64,000 nucleotides of DNA from Liolophura sinensis (Eukaryota; Mollusca; Polyplacophora; Chitonida; Chitonidae), in contig NC_088307.1 in assembly GCF_032854445.1 (NCBI RefSeq), positions 24,627,953-24,691,952 on the forward strand, written 5' to 3'. Positions 13,101 through 24,221 of the stretch are shown here, piece after piece. The position numbers and the translations under genes are program-made. The first letter of the stretch is position 1; every line of letters begins with the position of its first letter. A model generated the notes under the pieces. The model was not told the origin of the DNA. It ran no database searches and worked only from the letters and a program-made list of their open reading frames with translations.

Positions 13101-16100
13101 AAAGCTACTAATTTTTGAATGGCAACACATACACAGACAAGGCAGACATTTTGTGATATATTAATATTCTCGCTATTCTAATAAAGTAGCAAAAATTTGG
13201 ATTTAACTTGTGCTGACTGATGTTTTGCCAAAAATCTCCAGCCCCTTAACAGCTTTAATAATTTTTGCGCATTCATTTTTTTGTTACTGTTATTTATTTA
13301 TTTATTTGATTGGTGTTTTAAGCCGTACTCAAGAATATTTCACTTATACGACGGCGGCCAGCATTATGGTGGGTGGAAACCGGGCACAGCCCGGGGGAAA
13401 CCCATGACAATCCGCAGGTTGCTGGCAGGCCTTCCCACTTACGGCCGGAGAGGAAGCCAGCATGAGCTGGACTTGAACTCACAGCGACCGCATTGGTGAG
13501 ATTCTCCTGGGTCATTATGCTGCGCTAGCGCGCTACCCGACTGAGCCACGGAGGCCCCCCGTTTTTGTTACTGAGGCAAAGTAATACAAAGACACCAATC
13601 TTTATGAATTGATAAACTGATTGATTTGTACTTTGATCAGTAATTTATCAATATATTACGTAAACCTGTGCACCCAAAAGATTATCTGCATGTGCACCCT
13701 TTTTTAAAAAATCTAATTGTACGCAGTTCCCTGGTGTGACCACAAAAGTTTGTAGACCTACTGCGTACTTCATCTTTTGTAAAAACTACTATGTTGACTT
13801 ATTTAAATTTGTCTCGTATTATAATCTTGTAATTTGGGATACGCACTAGGACACTAGTGTACACCTCTTGAAATTGTTCAGATTATTATTACTATTGTTG
13901 GTCAACTCCTAAAATTGCAATATCTCCAAAACTGGTAAAGGTAGAAAAACCAAACTTCATAAGGAACATATGAAGGAACTTTTGACGTTTTCAGCTCTAT
14001 TACTGATAAGCTAAAAAAATCGTCTTCTTCAAAACAGCTAAACCTATGGAGATAAACTTTTCGCTTACAGCTTTTAGGTGGATCGCCCTACCCATAATGT
14101 AAAAAAATTTTTAGGTAGGTCAATTTTTCAAACTGCTTAAAATCATTAAACAAACCAATTCCCTGGTGCCCCTTGACGTCACAATTACAAGTCTGCAAGA
14201 ATTATTTTTGTACTTCCTGTTGTTTTTGTGTTATGACCGAAAAACCAACCAAAATTTGACAAATCATCCTGTGTAAATAACACAGGAGCTTCGTGCTAGA
14301 TTGCATGAAACCATTAACTGCCAACCATGGGAATAGGCATCAGCTTTGCAACAATGTATTCTTTCTGTATTTTGTCCTGGGCTATCAGCAGAAGATCAAA
14401 GCCTCCTAGTCTCTAGGCTGGTTTTCAGTACTTGGCGAACTTGTAAATGAAGCCTGGCAGTGTAGGGTTCAAATCCAGTACATGTCCCGTTTCCATTTCC
14501 TTATTTTTTTTCTCATTTTTTCTTCTTTTTGCTGATCAGTCTTGAAAATCTAGTTATTATTCTTCTTAGTCCACTCGTAAAATTGCAATATCTCTAAAAC
14601 TGGTAAAGATAGAAAAACCAAACTTTGGCGTTCTAATGAGGAACATCCATTTATGAAGCAACTGCTGACGATTTCTGCTGTTTTACCAGTCACATGATCT
14701 AGCCATTATTTTGAAACGGATGAGACAAACTTTTTGTTTACAGTTTTTAGGAGGATCCCCCTACCCATATTGTACGAAACTTTATTGTGGTATGCAAATA
14801 AGGCCAAAACTGACCAATGAACTTGGCCCAAAAGTAGGTCAATTTTAAAACTGCTTCAAATCAGTAAACAAACACACTATCTGGTGTCCACTGAGAAATC
14901 TGCAAGAATTATCGAGCTTTGTGTTGTTTTCATGTTTTGACCAGAAAAACAACAAAAATCTGACAAAACCGTCCTATGTAAATAACACGGGAGCTTCATG
15001 TTTGACTGGATGAAATTATTGACTGCAGTTTACCACCGGAAGGGTCATCAGCTCTGCGACAATGTATTCTTTGTCTTCTACTCTCCAGCACAAACTTAAC
15101 AACAATGTATTCTTTCTGTCTTTTGTTCTCGGGTATCAGCAGAAGAACAAAGCCACCCAATCTCTATTCTAGTCTTCATTACTTGGCCAATCATAAATGA
15201 TGCTTGGCAGTGTAGGGTTCAAATCCAGTACATTCCTTTACATTTTTTCATGTTTTTTACCATTGTCATGAACTTTATAGACATCAGGCTACCTACCAGA
15301 AGTGGTAAAGTCTAGTCGTGTGGACAAGGTTGTTTTTCCATTGTTCTGATTACAGTGATTTTACAAAAATAGAAAACACTCTGAGAAACAATACTCAGAT
15401 TTTGTTAAGCCTAATTAAAATTAAAAATTTTGTCCTTTTTTTCCAGCTGTATGTGGCTAGACTTGTTTGGTAACCTGTATACACACATGCATGTGGCTCA
15501 TTTTAACATGGTATCAGTATGAAAACGTGTAACTGTCAAATAACACTTGTAAATTTCATTTCACAAACCAAAATATTCATGCTACGTCACTCTTTAAAAC
15601 CACCGTCCCTTACAGTGAAAGACAGCACCTGACTTATGTTTTATGTCCACTGAAAGACTACAATTCAAAGTATTTTAAATATTAAGATTAAATATTTTTT
15701 TAGCTTTTCTTCAACCCAGCTTGACACAGCCTCAGCACGTCTCCATTATTGAGGGCAAGGTGACGTAACGTTTACTTTTGCTCCCTAACGTTTTCCGCAT
15801 AATAGTTTAAGCAGTAGCCCATGACAGACAAATGCTGTGGAGTTCGGCACTGAAGTGATAAATATAGTTTATCTTGGAAACTGGACATACTAGAAGTTGT
15901 TGTACCACCACATTCATGCTAAATTCTTAAACAAATTGAAACAAATCTAAGTACCACTGAGGCTGATCTAGGCATTCGACTGTGGCTGGATTTTATGCCT
16001 TAATTTTGTAGCAATGGCTTCTAAGATGAAGGCATTGCTGACCTAGTTATTGCGGACGTCACAGAAAGCACCATGGCTTGAACACCATGTTTCATTAATT

Positions 16101-17927
16101 TTACTGTATTTTATAAAAGAAAAACAGAAAAAAATTTCTTTGTATGCAAGAAAGATAATGGAACAAAATTTAAATTCTTCAGTTGTAATACATTCAGAGA
16201 AAAAAAAAATTGTAAAATTTTTAATTAATTTTAAGCGTTGCCCGGTGAGATGCCATCTTCTAAATCCCATAAACCCTTGGTACCTCTAATGAACGTTGTT
16301 TCCTAATAAATATATACAAGTAAATCATATATACATACTTTTATCTACATACTTATAATTATATTGTTGTTTTTCGAATTTTATCTAAGGTTTGGTTCTT
16401 TCAGAAAGTGGTTTTAAACATGATGTCTATTTTGGTTTTATGTTAAGTGTTCTCCATGGTATCAAAAACCATTCACTGGCTCCTGTTTTAAACCTGTTCT
16501 CGCCATGTTATGGCTGAAAAATTGCCAATGCACCCTTAGGCCATAATCAGTCATTCATTCATTGTAATGAATGTTACACTGACTTGGATACTTGTTATTT
16601 ATAAACTGCTGACTAAACGCTAAAATGAAGCGACAAAGAAATATATCTGGGGAGATGATTGTGGTTTGGACCAAGACGCCATGATATTGTCTCGCATAAC
16701 TTGTGACACCATATTACACGGTTTGTAAATCAACTTAGTTTACGTCCGTAAATGATACAGACCTTCCCCACAACACTTTGTGAAATGATCCTTCGGCTAC
16801 ACATAACTAAATCATTGTAAACGATCTAAGAATGATGTCTTATGCAGTAGTTATCATGTCATTTCAAGGAGTGAATGGGTAAAGGCCTAGTCACAGCTTA
16901 CGCCAAGCGATCTGATAGCAATGTGTTTGATTGGACAAAATTCTGAAGATGGCTGCCTCGGCTCACACCAGCCAATTATGCAGTATTGTTATTTGGTTTT
17001 ACATGCTATTCAGTGAAATTTCATTAAAATAATAAAGTATGAAACTTTCTAGAAAGCTTAAATATCCTGCTTTCAACTGAGATATGTTTTAGCCACGTGC
17101 TGTCTTTCACCCTAAATTTTTGCTACTACAGACACGTAACAAGTTAGCAAAACCATGTAACAAGTGTTATTCTTCAACATATTGAATTACATCTACAGTT
17201 GGCAGGGGAAAATGCACATTGAGGCCTTAAAAATGATAAACTAACATTTAAATTTTTCTCATAAGATATTAATCCAACTTCACCAAAAAAGAACCTCTTT
17301 AGTGCCCCTGTAAGGTAGATGAATTAATTAGGAATCAAGCAAAATGCATCACTCGAAAAGTGCTAACTTTACGTGAATTACAGCATTCATTTTGCATACA
17401 GGTCGAATGGATAGACATACTAACAGAATATCGCAAAGACCAATATGCCAAAAACCAAATATTTAAGGCCAATAAAATATATCCTCTGGATCTGGATCGG
17501 AGAGTAACTGAACATAACACACCGATATGAGGCTCATTTCACAAATCCTGCTTAGCGCTACATTCATGAAACTACCATGGCGATAATGTGCCTACAATAC
17601 AAGTGATCATGGTAGTTATGTACAAATAAGTACGTGCCAAGATCACAAAGCAATCTTAGATTGAAGTTAAAATTTTACTCATTAAATTTGGTATTAGCTG
17701 AAATTTGTTGCAGAATAACTTTCCCAGAATTTACATTTACATCAGGCAATTGTTTCGTGATTCATGATTTTGTGAGGCCTGATCATCAGGTGCCTTACCT
17801 CAACCCCTGAGAACTGATCAAAGATTGGCAGGTATTCCAGCAGACCTGTTGCCTCCAGCCAGGTGCTGATGGGAATGTGCATGGAGGACATTGTCAGCAG
17901 AGGTTTAGCAACAGGTGCTCTGGCTGA
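7077..17927 (-). CDS. SAM-domain protein, C-terminal part (three spliced exons)
   Basis: Three minus-strand exons (17799-17927, 7907-8024, 7077-7192) join in frame and encode a SAM fold followed by a short tail and stop. The first half holds STWLEATGLLEYLPIFDQFS, the conserved Trp-Leu start with helices 1-2. The second half holds EGDLRGLGVKISAHRAKLI, matching the SAM pattern of an acidic-Leu pair, the LG turn, an HR-K-basic motif and the last helix. SAM domains mediate protein oligomerisation or, in Smaug/Vts1-type proteins, bind RNA hairpins; which applies here is undecided. The exon before 17927 must end in phase 0 and was not identified, so the N-terminus and family name are unknown. The gene is odd in that the second SAM exon has four decayed copies in the upstream intron. 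Confidence 0.75.
7580..7745 (+). mobile_element. SINE family A, 5'-truncated
   Basis: It carries the SINE body (AAGGTCTGCCAGCAAACTGC, GGTCGTGGGTTTCC, ATAATGCTGGCCG), the CAAT tail block and an (AAAT)n end. It sits in the intron between the last two SAM-gene exons. Confidence 0.85.
7907..8024 (-). CDS. SAM gene exon: C-terminal half of SAM domain
   Basis: This 118-bp exon has acceptor TTGTTACAG|GAG and donor CAAG|GTAAGT, entering in phase 0 and leaving in phase 1. It encodes ELLTITEGDLRGLGVKISA and the HRAKLISSL helix, then a lysine-rich extension (VLKMKYEKAQ). It is the only intact copy among five related copies on this strand. Confidence 0.85.
8049..8345 (-). pseudogene. three decayed copies of the second SAM exon
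   Basis: Minus-strand segments at about 8049-8113, 8170-8235 and 8281-8345 still resemble the intact exon at 7907-8024. They read approximately GEDLRKLVV, EGDLRKLVV and RDLKKLGV, then run into in-frame stops (TAA) because the HR-K helix is lost or altered. The first two keep a TTATAG acceptor and an upstream CACCTGTAATT intron block shared with the 80-bp array. None has a usable donor. Confidence 0.65.
8361..9904. repeat. 80-bp minisatellite, about 19 units
   Basis: The anchor TGATGATCACTATACTGTGA recurs every 80 bases from 8381 to 9501, then at 9582, 9662, 9742 and 9822 after a single-base insertion. Unit-to-unit divergence is low, so the expansion is recent or being homogenised. On the minus strand part of the unit (CACCTGTAATTTGTA) matches the intron sequence just upstream of the decayed SAM exons. 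The unit therefore appears to derive from a SAM-gene intron. Confidence 0.95.
9905..9980 (-). pseudogene. fourth extra copy of the second SAM exon, donor lost
   Basis: After a CGTTATAG acceptor this copy stays open through the whole SAM half (ELLQTGEEDLGELDV, then SAHRAKSIF). It runs into the 80-bp array instead of a splice donor: no good GT site follows the helix, and the frame stops soon after. It is the best-preserved extra copy and lies at the far end of the array. It could be a recently dead alternative exon. Confidence 0.6.
10390..11165. repeat. 21-bp minisatellite, about 36 units
   Basis: The unit is close to CACACATTACCAGGGTGAAAC, with variants (CCAAAGGTAAAC, CCCATTATCAGGATGAAAC). 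Some units lack five or six bases. It lies in the SAM-gene intron. Confidence 0.93.
11170..12660. other. intron sequence, no feature recognised
   Basis: A short SINE-like patch with CAGCTGGATTTGAACACGCA lies near 11240-11260. Otherwise the stretch is AT-rich without exons or tandem structure. Confidence 0.35.
12664..12872 (+). mobile_element. SINE family A, lacking part of the head
   Basis: It begins at CCAATGCGGTCGCTGTGAG, keeps the B box GTTCAAGTCC, and continues through the conserved body to an (AAAT)n tail. The A-box part of the tRNA-like head is missing. Confidence 0.9.
13290..13561 (-). mobile_element. SINE family A, full length
   Basis: A complete tRNA-derived element. On its own strand it has the head GGCCTCCGTGGCTCAGTCGG with A box, then B box GTTCAAGTCC, a CGGCCGTAAGTGGGAAGG body and the tail ATTGGTGTTTT with (AAAT)n. 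A 12-bp target-site duplication, TTTTTGTTACTG, lies at 13278-13289 and 13562-13573, showing retrotransposition by a LINE partner. Confidence 0.95.
13897..15265 (+). repeat. two tandem copies of a 650-700 bp dispersed element
   Basis: Copy 1 (about 13897-14540) and copy 2 (about 14565-15265) share ordered blocks: AAAATTGCAATATCTC, AAACTGGTAAAG, a GGATCnCCCTACCCATA block, AAATAACACGGGAGCTTC and CAACAATGTATTCTTT. Both end with CTTGGCAGTGTAGGGTTCAAATCCAGTACAT, given here as CTTGGCAGTGTAGGG then TTCAAATCCAGTACAT. The terminal GGTTCAAATCC is a good RNA polymerase III B box, so the element may end in a tRNA-like unit. No protein is encoded. Confidence 0.7.
15266..17632. other. intron sequence, no feature recognised
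   Basis: It lies within the long SAM-gene intron. I saw no exon, SINE or tandem array, only scattered AT-rich and homopolymer tracts. Confidence 0.35.
17633..17735. repeat. dispersed repeat E fragment
   Basis: GATCACAAAGCAATCTTAGA and the following TGAAGTTAAAAT match the start of the segment at 39670-39885. A block around GAAATTTGTTGCAGAATAAC matches its interior. Confidence 0.4.
17799..17927 (-). CDS. SAM gene exon: N-terminal half of SAM domain
   Basis: This 129-bp exon (43 codons) starts after a CTCCCTTTAG acceptor and ends at GAG|GTAAGG. An in-frame TAG just upstream sits inside the acceptor, so the frame must begin here or at an internal Met (Met 13 or 16). It encodes the first SAM helices (WLEATGLLEYLPIF). 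It ends in phase 0, exactly as the second SAM exon needs. Confidence 0.8.
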
Positions 17928-17984
17928 CTAAAGGGAGGCAACTCTTCACATCTCCAGCATACAGCTGTGAACAGATAACACTCA

Positions 17985-18200
17985 GTTTATTTATTTATCA
18001 GACTGATTGTTGTTTAACACCATACTTAGTTATATGAATTATTCATTTATATAATGGCGGAGAGTTTTATGAGTGGAGGGAACCTGTGTGCCAAATCCAC
18101 CAACTTTTTATAGTTACTGCTGAACTTTCTCCCGTGTGACACACAGTAAACACAATACTGGTGAATGATAGTGGTCTTAATTGAACTGTCACAAGAGACT
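17985..18200 (-). mobile_element. SINE family C-like fragment
   Basis: A tail-first SINE body (TTTATTTATTTATCAGACTG, GTTTAACACCATACT, TTATGAGTGGAGGGAACC, GAACTTTCTCCCGTGTGA) resembles the element at 30240-30505. It abuts a family B SINE. Confidence 0.55.
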
Positions 18201-18478
18201 TTAAAAGAGGAAGTTGTAACTTCCTTGCTTGGCATTCAGCATGAAGGGGATAGTGCAACTACCGGTTGACCCGTATCAGTATAATGGCTCAGGTGGGGCA
18301 GCTTATTTGCTTTCGGTAAGGCGTCTCAGTGAATCAGCACTAGATAAAAAAGCAGTGTAAATCCGTCCTGCAACAAGGAGACACATTACATGCACTCTAA
18401 GGATTCCTTCGCCGTCATATGACTGGAAAATTGTTAAGTACGACGTTAAAACCCCAAGCACTCACTCACTCACTCATA
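18200..18478 (+). mobile_element. SINE family B, 5'-truncated
   Basis: It matches the 3' part of the element at 50910-51264: AAAGAGGAAGTTGTAACTTC, GCACTAGATAAAA, CCTGCAACAAGGAGACACAT, CTCTAAGGATTCCTTC, and an end of (ACTC)n. The tRNA-like head is missing. Confidence 0.85.
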
Positions 18479-19021
18479 ATAAGCACATTTTTATTTGAAG
18501 ATGCCTCGAATTTTTTTACTCATATGGTGAGCCACAATGTCAGAATTTCATTTAACAATGAAGTTCTCTTTTACATCTCCTTTCTGACATAAAGGCATGT
18601 GAAAAATTTGGGGTTTGTATTACGTTTATTTCATAGAATAAAATAGATGCTAGTATAATGCAAGTTTAGTTTGTGTATGTTGGTCGGCTAATTTTATATT
18701 TATTTTATTTTCTTTCATGCAGAATGAATTCTATGGTTATTACATGATACATGTAAAACACAGATCTATTCTGGACATTCTAAAAATTCTTTCTGAAGAT
18801 CCGATTATTACAGATTTGTATTTCATATCTGCTGAAAAATATCCAATTACAGCTAGGTTTCAATGAAGAAAAAATAATAAAAAATGAAATGCCCATGATT
18901 TTAGAAAAAAAAAACTTTGGTTAAGGTGGTTTTTGTTAGAATAACATTTTAATTCGAAAATAAACTTGAATGAAATATGACGCTGATATCTTCCATCAGT
19001 GTAGTACGTATAGCTTCAAAA

Positions 19022-19160
19022 ATAAAATTTATTTATTTGATTGGTGTTTTACGCCGTAGTGAAGAATATTTCACTTATACGACAGCAGTGAGCAGAGGAA
19101 ACCGAGCAGAGCTTGGGGGAAACCCACGACCATCCACATGTTACTGGAAGACCTTCCCAC
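19022..19160 (-). mobile_element. SINE family A, truncated
   Basis: Tail-first copy (ATTTATTTGATTGGTGTTTT, GAAGAATATTTCACTTATAC, AACCCACGACCATCC). It ends at the equivalent of the body block CTTCCCACGTAC, without the head. Confidence 0.85.
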
Positions 19161-19209
19161 GTACCAAAAACAAAATAATCAAAACTTCAAAAGTTATAAG
19201 CTATATTTA

Positions 19210-19445
19210 GTTTGATTATTTATTTGATTTCTTTGATTGGTGTTTAAGGTTGTGGTACATAGAGGCAGTCAGCGGCTGACACGTACATGTAGCTTTAAGG
19301 TCTAACCACTGTCCTTTGCCAGTTACCTGCCAAAACCTCCTGACTTAAAGCCACAGCAAATATACCAACAGCTGGAAGCACAGCCTCACATCCGCATATC
19401 TGAGAAAGTCTCCATGAACTCTACTTGTCACACAAAGTTTACAGC
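19210..19445 (-). mobile_element. SINE-like element, degraded
   Basis: A TTTATTTGAT and GATTGGTGTTTAAGG tail is followed by a body with CCAAAACCTCCTGACTTAAA and CAACAGCTGGAAGCACAG. Part of that body also occurs near 11200-11260. The family is unassigned. Confidence 0.4.
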
Positions 19446-19512
19446 ATGATGAGAACCAATTGACCCAGGCTGGTCTGCTTGAGATCATTAATCAAAAACT
19501 GGAACACATATA

Positions 19513-19738
19513 ATACTGTAATTCTTCAACATTTTCAAATGTTTGCAGGATGTTTATTCAAGCATATTCTCAAGGCGTTATGCTTTGTAGACTGTTAGAA
19601 TTATGCTTTTTGTGAAAGCTCTGAAATTGGCCAATCCAACTTATGTAGTTTTTGTCTCCAAAATCAAATTACAAATGTGCATAAATTGCACTGAAAGTTG
19701 CTCTTTCACATGTGAAATTGTTGAGGAATTAGGGTAGT
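19513..19738 (+). repeat. dispersed repeat D, copy 2
   Basis: Same order of blocks as 3157-3375: ATTCTTCAACATTTTCA, TTTATTCAAGCATATTCTCA, GGCCAATCCAACTTATGTAG, GCACTGAAAGTTGCTCTTTC and GTTGAGGAATTAGGGTAG. Confidence 0.7.
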
Positions 19739-20354
19739 TAGTAATTGAAAACTGAAACATTTAACTGAACATGGTGAATCTTACATGTACAATAATCCAA
19801 GTACCTTAACAATATAAATTCTGTGAGCCTATATATACACAAGTCTTCCAACTGCCGGCCTAGAATTAATGTTCAGATTTTTCACATGTGAATGTATCAC
19901 TGACAAGCTCAATACGCTTGAAGTTATTCTTACAGCAATAATCGCTGTATTCTGATAAAATCATCGAATGCTTTTTTTTTTTTCTAAAACCAACCAGGTC
20001 AATGTCAGTATTTTCTTTTCTTGTTCACGTTTATATCATGCTCAGAGGCCTTATGTTTTGATACGTGAAATTTCCTTTTACAATGAGAAATGTTAATTAT
20101 TTACAGAAAATGATTTAAAATTTCACCACAAAGAGGGCAGTTTTAGAGGAAAGTAAATGTCATAAAATATTACTTTTAGTCCTGAAACTTCCATCTTTCC
20201 ACCCAGATATTGTGCTACCTTTCATATAAACCATACACCACCTCTCTAACATGACTAGAATTCTTAGAATCAGACAACAGACCTTTGATAAAACTCAAAT
20301 CAAAAGTGTAAAAGTACTTGGTGCCTGTTATATTTTATGATCCATGTTATTTAC

Positions 20355-20495
20355 CAGTCTGTCCTCTCCGGTTATTTGTGGCGAGGTCTGGCATCTACCT
20401 GGAGATGGTCATGGTTCTGGCCAGTTTCGTAGCTCCCACCGTGATGCGAGCCGCCATCGTGTAAGTGAAATATTCTTGAGTATGGCGTAACAGAT
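20355..20495 (+). mobile_element. SINE family A, degraded
   Basis: The body and tail are recognisable (CTCTCCGGTTATTTGTGGCG, GGAGATGGTCATGG, GTAAGTGAAATATTCTTGAG, TATGGCGTAAC) with many substitutions and no head. Confidence 0.75.
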
Positions 20496-20704
20496 TTACC
20501 TTTTCTTTACTACATTAACTTCTGTTTTAAACCGTAAACAAACAAATTTATAAAATAAATATAAGCTGACCTACAATTTTAGAAACTTGAAACAGAATTT
20601 AACTACACTACGTAGGACATCAATATGCTAGACATCCTTGTGACAAAATTCTAAAATTGGGGAAGTATAAAAGAGTTAATGTGAAAGTAAGGCAAAGCAT
20701 AGTG

Positions 20705-20764
20705 CCCCTTCACCCCCCCCCACCCCCACCCCCCCTTCAACCTCCATCACCCCCCCCCCCCCCC
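20705..20764. repeat. C-rich low-complexity tract
   Basis: Runs of C are interrupted by A, including an uninterrupted C run near 20751-20764. Confidence 0.85.
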
Positions 20765-20774
20765 AAATACATAT

Positions 20775-20935
20775 AACCTTATTGCTCAAACTTTTCACAT
20801 ATGCACATTGTAACTCTCAGTTTGTTTTTTGGGTTGGCCAATTTCAGGGCTTCAGAGAATTTATAGTTTTATCAGTCTGCACAGAATAATGCCCTTAGAA
20901 CATGCTTGAATAAACACCTTGAAAACATGTGAAAA
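20775..20935 (-). repeat. dispersed repeat D, copy 3 (inverted)
   Basis: Reverse-complement match to the element at 3157-3375: TGGCCAATTTCAGGGCTTCA, TATAGTTTTATCAGTCTGC, GAATAATGCCCTTAGAACAT and GCTTGAATAAACACCTTG. Confidence 0.65.
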
Positions 20936-20940
20936 TCACA

Positions 20941-23220
20941 AAAACACACACACACAAGCGCCCTTCATCGCTTATTGTCACCATGGCCCCACAAACAGTG
21001 AGAGTAGGGGAATGTACAAATATCCTGCCCCAGAATGGCACTGAACGGAATCTACTGATTTCAGAAATGATGATACTGCATTTTCTATTATGTCTAATAT
21101 CAATACATTCGACACGGCCATACCTATCAAGAACAAATCAGTACAGAAGCATAAACAGACCAGTTTAATGCTGAAATTTTTCTGTATATGGGGAGAATTG
21201 CCAACAGTAACACATGCCGACATGACAACTCATGATACATGAATAAATGAATATACACTGAAACATGTAAAATCATATCTGTATGTACATGTAGGTATAC
21301 ACTAATACTGATATACATTACATGAACGCAACATAAAGGTTTTCCTCATAATGATCTGCTACCAATAATAAAGTATGTGAGGAAAGGTGAAACTTACGCT
21401 TCAGTGAACACACAGTACGGTCTATAAGCTTGATATGGTAACACAGCTTGTATTATGCTTACTACAAAACTCCTGTACCTCTAGATAGACCAGTACCTGT
21501 AAATTCTATATACGTAAATATATAGACGTAAGTACATACATACCCACATGATCTCACCGAATGAGGCCAAGCCTTTGTTTAGAGTCCGCTAACTTCTCTG
21601 CTGTGACATAATGCGTGTACACAGTACACTTAGGCAGACTTCACCCAGAGCATGCTAGACAGCACGTTTCGACAGGTGTCACAGCGCTTAACGACCACAA
21701 TTCAGGTATGCTGTAAAAGGTAAAAATGACACAAATTCAAGGCATAAAGAATACCAGTTGCTGGGGTGAATCGTGGATTTCTCCCCACTGAGTATCTGGG
21801 TCAGGGAATGTAGCTGTATCATAGGTCAGATAATAAGACAAGATAGCAGCAGAAACATTAAGGTGGACTGTCTGTGGTGTTCCTCGGGCAAAATTCCACA
21901 GTCTATTGTCTTTATGATTGATAGGGACCATACATTAATGAGCGGGTAATCTTTAAAAAATACATGGGTCGTCAAGTGTGCAATATAGATGTACACGCGA
22001 CACCAGGTTAATTTTGTGCTTGAAAGTGACAGATCCTTTAACAGAAACTGCATTTGAGCTAAACATTTTTTATTTTAATGAAATTTTTTTCTTTTTTTGA
22101 AATACTGTTACCTGTAAATTCTGTCCAACAGACATGTGTGAAAATGTTTTTTTTTCTCCCATTTTTTTTCTCTTCATTTATTGTTTTTGATTTATTACAC
22201 ATTATAATAAAAAGATTTTATAAATATTCCAAATACATTTACAGTTAGTGCACAAACGGAAGTAAATTACATACACAGACAAGTACATCGCATCTAATAT
22301 ATTTTTATGTTTGCAAAACTGCATGTCAAAATTATTTATTCCATGCACAACAGTCTACATTTCTCCTTGTCGCAGATTTGTCCCAAAATTAACATGCGTG
22401 AATTTACAAATTTATAGTGCTGTCTAACTGAAACTGAATTCAGTTGGCAGACAAGCCCCCTCCACACCCTTCCCTCCCTACCACCTGAGGCTGAGTGACA
22501 GTCAAACACAACTTCTGAACTCTAACCTCTCAACACTGCAGAAAGTCAGCCAGAATTGTCTCCCTTGTATCACGACTCAATGGAAGAGCTTTAAAGAAGA
22601 AGAAAATTTTAATATGAATCAAATACCATTGAAAAGAGGATGCATTTCCTCGCAGGTGCATGCCGTCAAAAAAAATTCTAATATGTACCTCAAGTTGATA
22701 AATAATAGATAAAGTCAGCGCTAAAATCTGCTGTGGGCGACTCCATTTGGCCTAAGAACTAGTCCTGAAGTCTTGTGTGTTAGGAGAATTGCAGTCGGAA
22801 ACCGCCGAAGTGCAGTTCCTACATTCCTGGTAGAACTCTTCTTCCCAGAAGGTAGCAAACAGTATAGTTCGTTTTCCGATTGACGATCGGGAAACCGGAA
22901 TGTTGGACATAGGTTCCAAGTTACACGAACAAGTCGGCAGTTTTAACAACTCTCATTGGCTCAGAGGCAAAAAATCCCCAGCATAAATTACAGGGGTGTT
23001 AAAGATGGAGGATGTGATGGACTCGGCGAATTATGCCCGCTTTGCCTTTTTAAGGCTTTACGTGTATGGCGAGGAAAAATTGCAAAATTATGCAAATGTG
23101 CTCTTTTCAGCCTATAGTGTCATTTTTTAAAGTTCTCTTCTGCTTTAAAGTACTTGACGTATATGCTAAAAGCATTATCCATGCTTCTATATACACTGCA
23201 TATTACCCCAGTGCCATACT
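20941..23220. other. no gene supported
   Basis: This 2.3-kb stretch has several short open segments with splice-like borders on the minus strand (around 21398-21461 and 21557-21650), but none could be linked by phase or homology. An ATTGG (inverted CCAAT) at 22953-22957 and somewhat CpG-richer sequence at 22790-23060 could mark a promoter. Nothing decides it. Confidence 0.25.
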
Positions 23221-23224
23221 CTTG

Positions 23225-23382
23225 GTTGATGAGGGAAGGTCTTCCAGCAACCAGCGGATAGTCAAAGGTTCCTCTGGGTTCTGTCCGATTTCCTCCCGAC
23301 AATGCTGGCTGTCGCCATATACCTACAGCATTTTTTTGTGTGGTGTTAAACTCCTATCAAATAAACAAATAAATAAATAAAT
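23225..23382 (+). mobile_element. SINE family A, degraded
   Basis: The body (GGAAGGTCTTCCAGCAACCA, TTCCTCCCGACAATGCTGGC) and tail (GGTGTTAAACTCCTATCAAA then (AAAT)n) are recognisable. The head is missing. Confidence 0.75.
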
Positions 23383-23629
23383 ATTGTCATGCTTTAAAGA
23401 TGTCTTAGTTACTGGAGATGGTGATCAACTTTATTGGTGTAGAAAAACATACCTCACCCCTACTCCAACCCCACCCCCACGTCACCCCTCCTCCATCCCT
23501 CCCCCACCCTTTAAACTGACTGCCATAGTAAAAGTGAAACTCCTGATTACCATTATGACGTAAAGCAATAATCACATCATTAAAAATAAATTTCCTTTAT
23601 CTCCTGTACCAAATGGTAATTAAGCGACA

Positions 23630-23945
23630 ATACTAAAACAGATATATAACTCTTTTTTTTAACTGGTCAAGTTCAATAGGGTTTTCTTAACTTCTTCGTA
23701 CATCAAATGTTTGACAGCCGATAGTGTTGTCCTTTCGGTTTATATATCGACTGTTTGATATCAGGAACAAAGCTAAAGCAAATAAGACATTTTAAAACCA
23801 GAGTGGAAACGCAGTATCCACCAACTGCAATTTGCCGACCAACCACGCATGGGAAAAAATTGTGGAACCAATACTAAAACTTGAAGATCATTTCCACCAC
23901 TTGTATATATGTCAAAATAATACAAATTAATATACAGATTGGTGC
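23630..23945 (+). repeat. 315-bp direct repeat, left copy
   Basis: It matches 25366-25683 over its whole length (CTGGTCAA, GGGTTTTCTTAACTTCTTCG, GTACATCAAATGTTTGACAG, ATCAGGAACAAAGCTAAAGC, AATTTGCCGACCAAC, ACTAAAACTTGAAGATCATT) with scattered differences. The two copies bracket the 76-bp array. Confidence 0.9.
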
Positions 23946-24221
23946 TAAAACTGTACACGTTCAACATACTTATCCTGAGTAAGCATACATGCAGTTCATG
24001 TTTCATTTGTCACAAACACGTGTCCCGCTCTCTGTTATCACGATGGTATCACATTCGCCCCCTACCGGTAAATCATGGGAGATAACTAGTCTCCCTATGG
24101 AAGCCGGATGAGCAAATCGCTCCCAGCGCCCAGCGGGTCGCGACACGCGGCCAGATTTGCTCAGCCGAAATTGTTTCGAATCGAATCTTTAAAAAAGAAA
24201 AGGCAGCTGAAACTGAAGTAA

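Noticed and set aside
21398-21461. Possible minus-strand exon (QAVLPYQAYRPYCVFTEA) with a GTAAGT donor, and another open segment near 21557-21650
   Set aside because: They look coding and could belong to the SAM gene, but their phases do not join to each other or to 17927 and I recognise no family.
22984-23130. Short plus-strand frame starting MEDVMDSANYARFAF
   Set aside because: No donor site gives a continuing exon and no homology is recognised.
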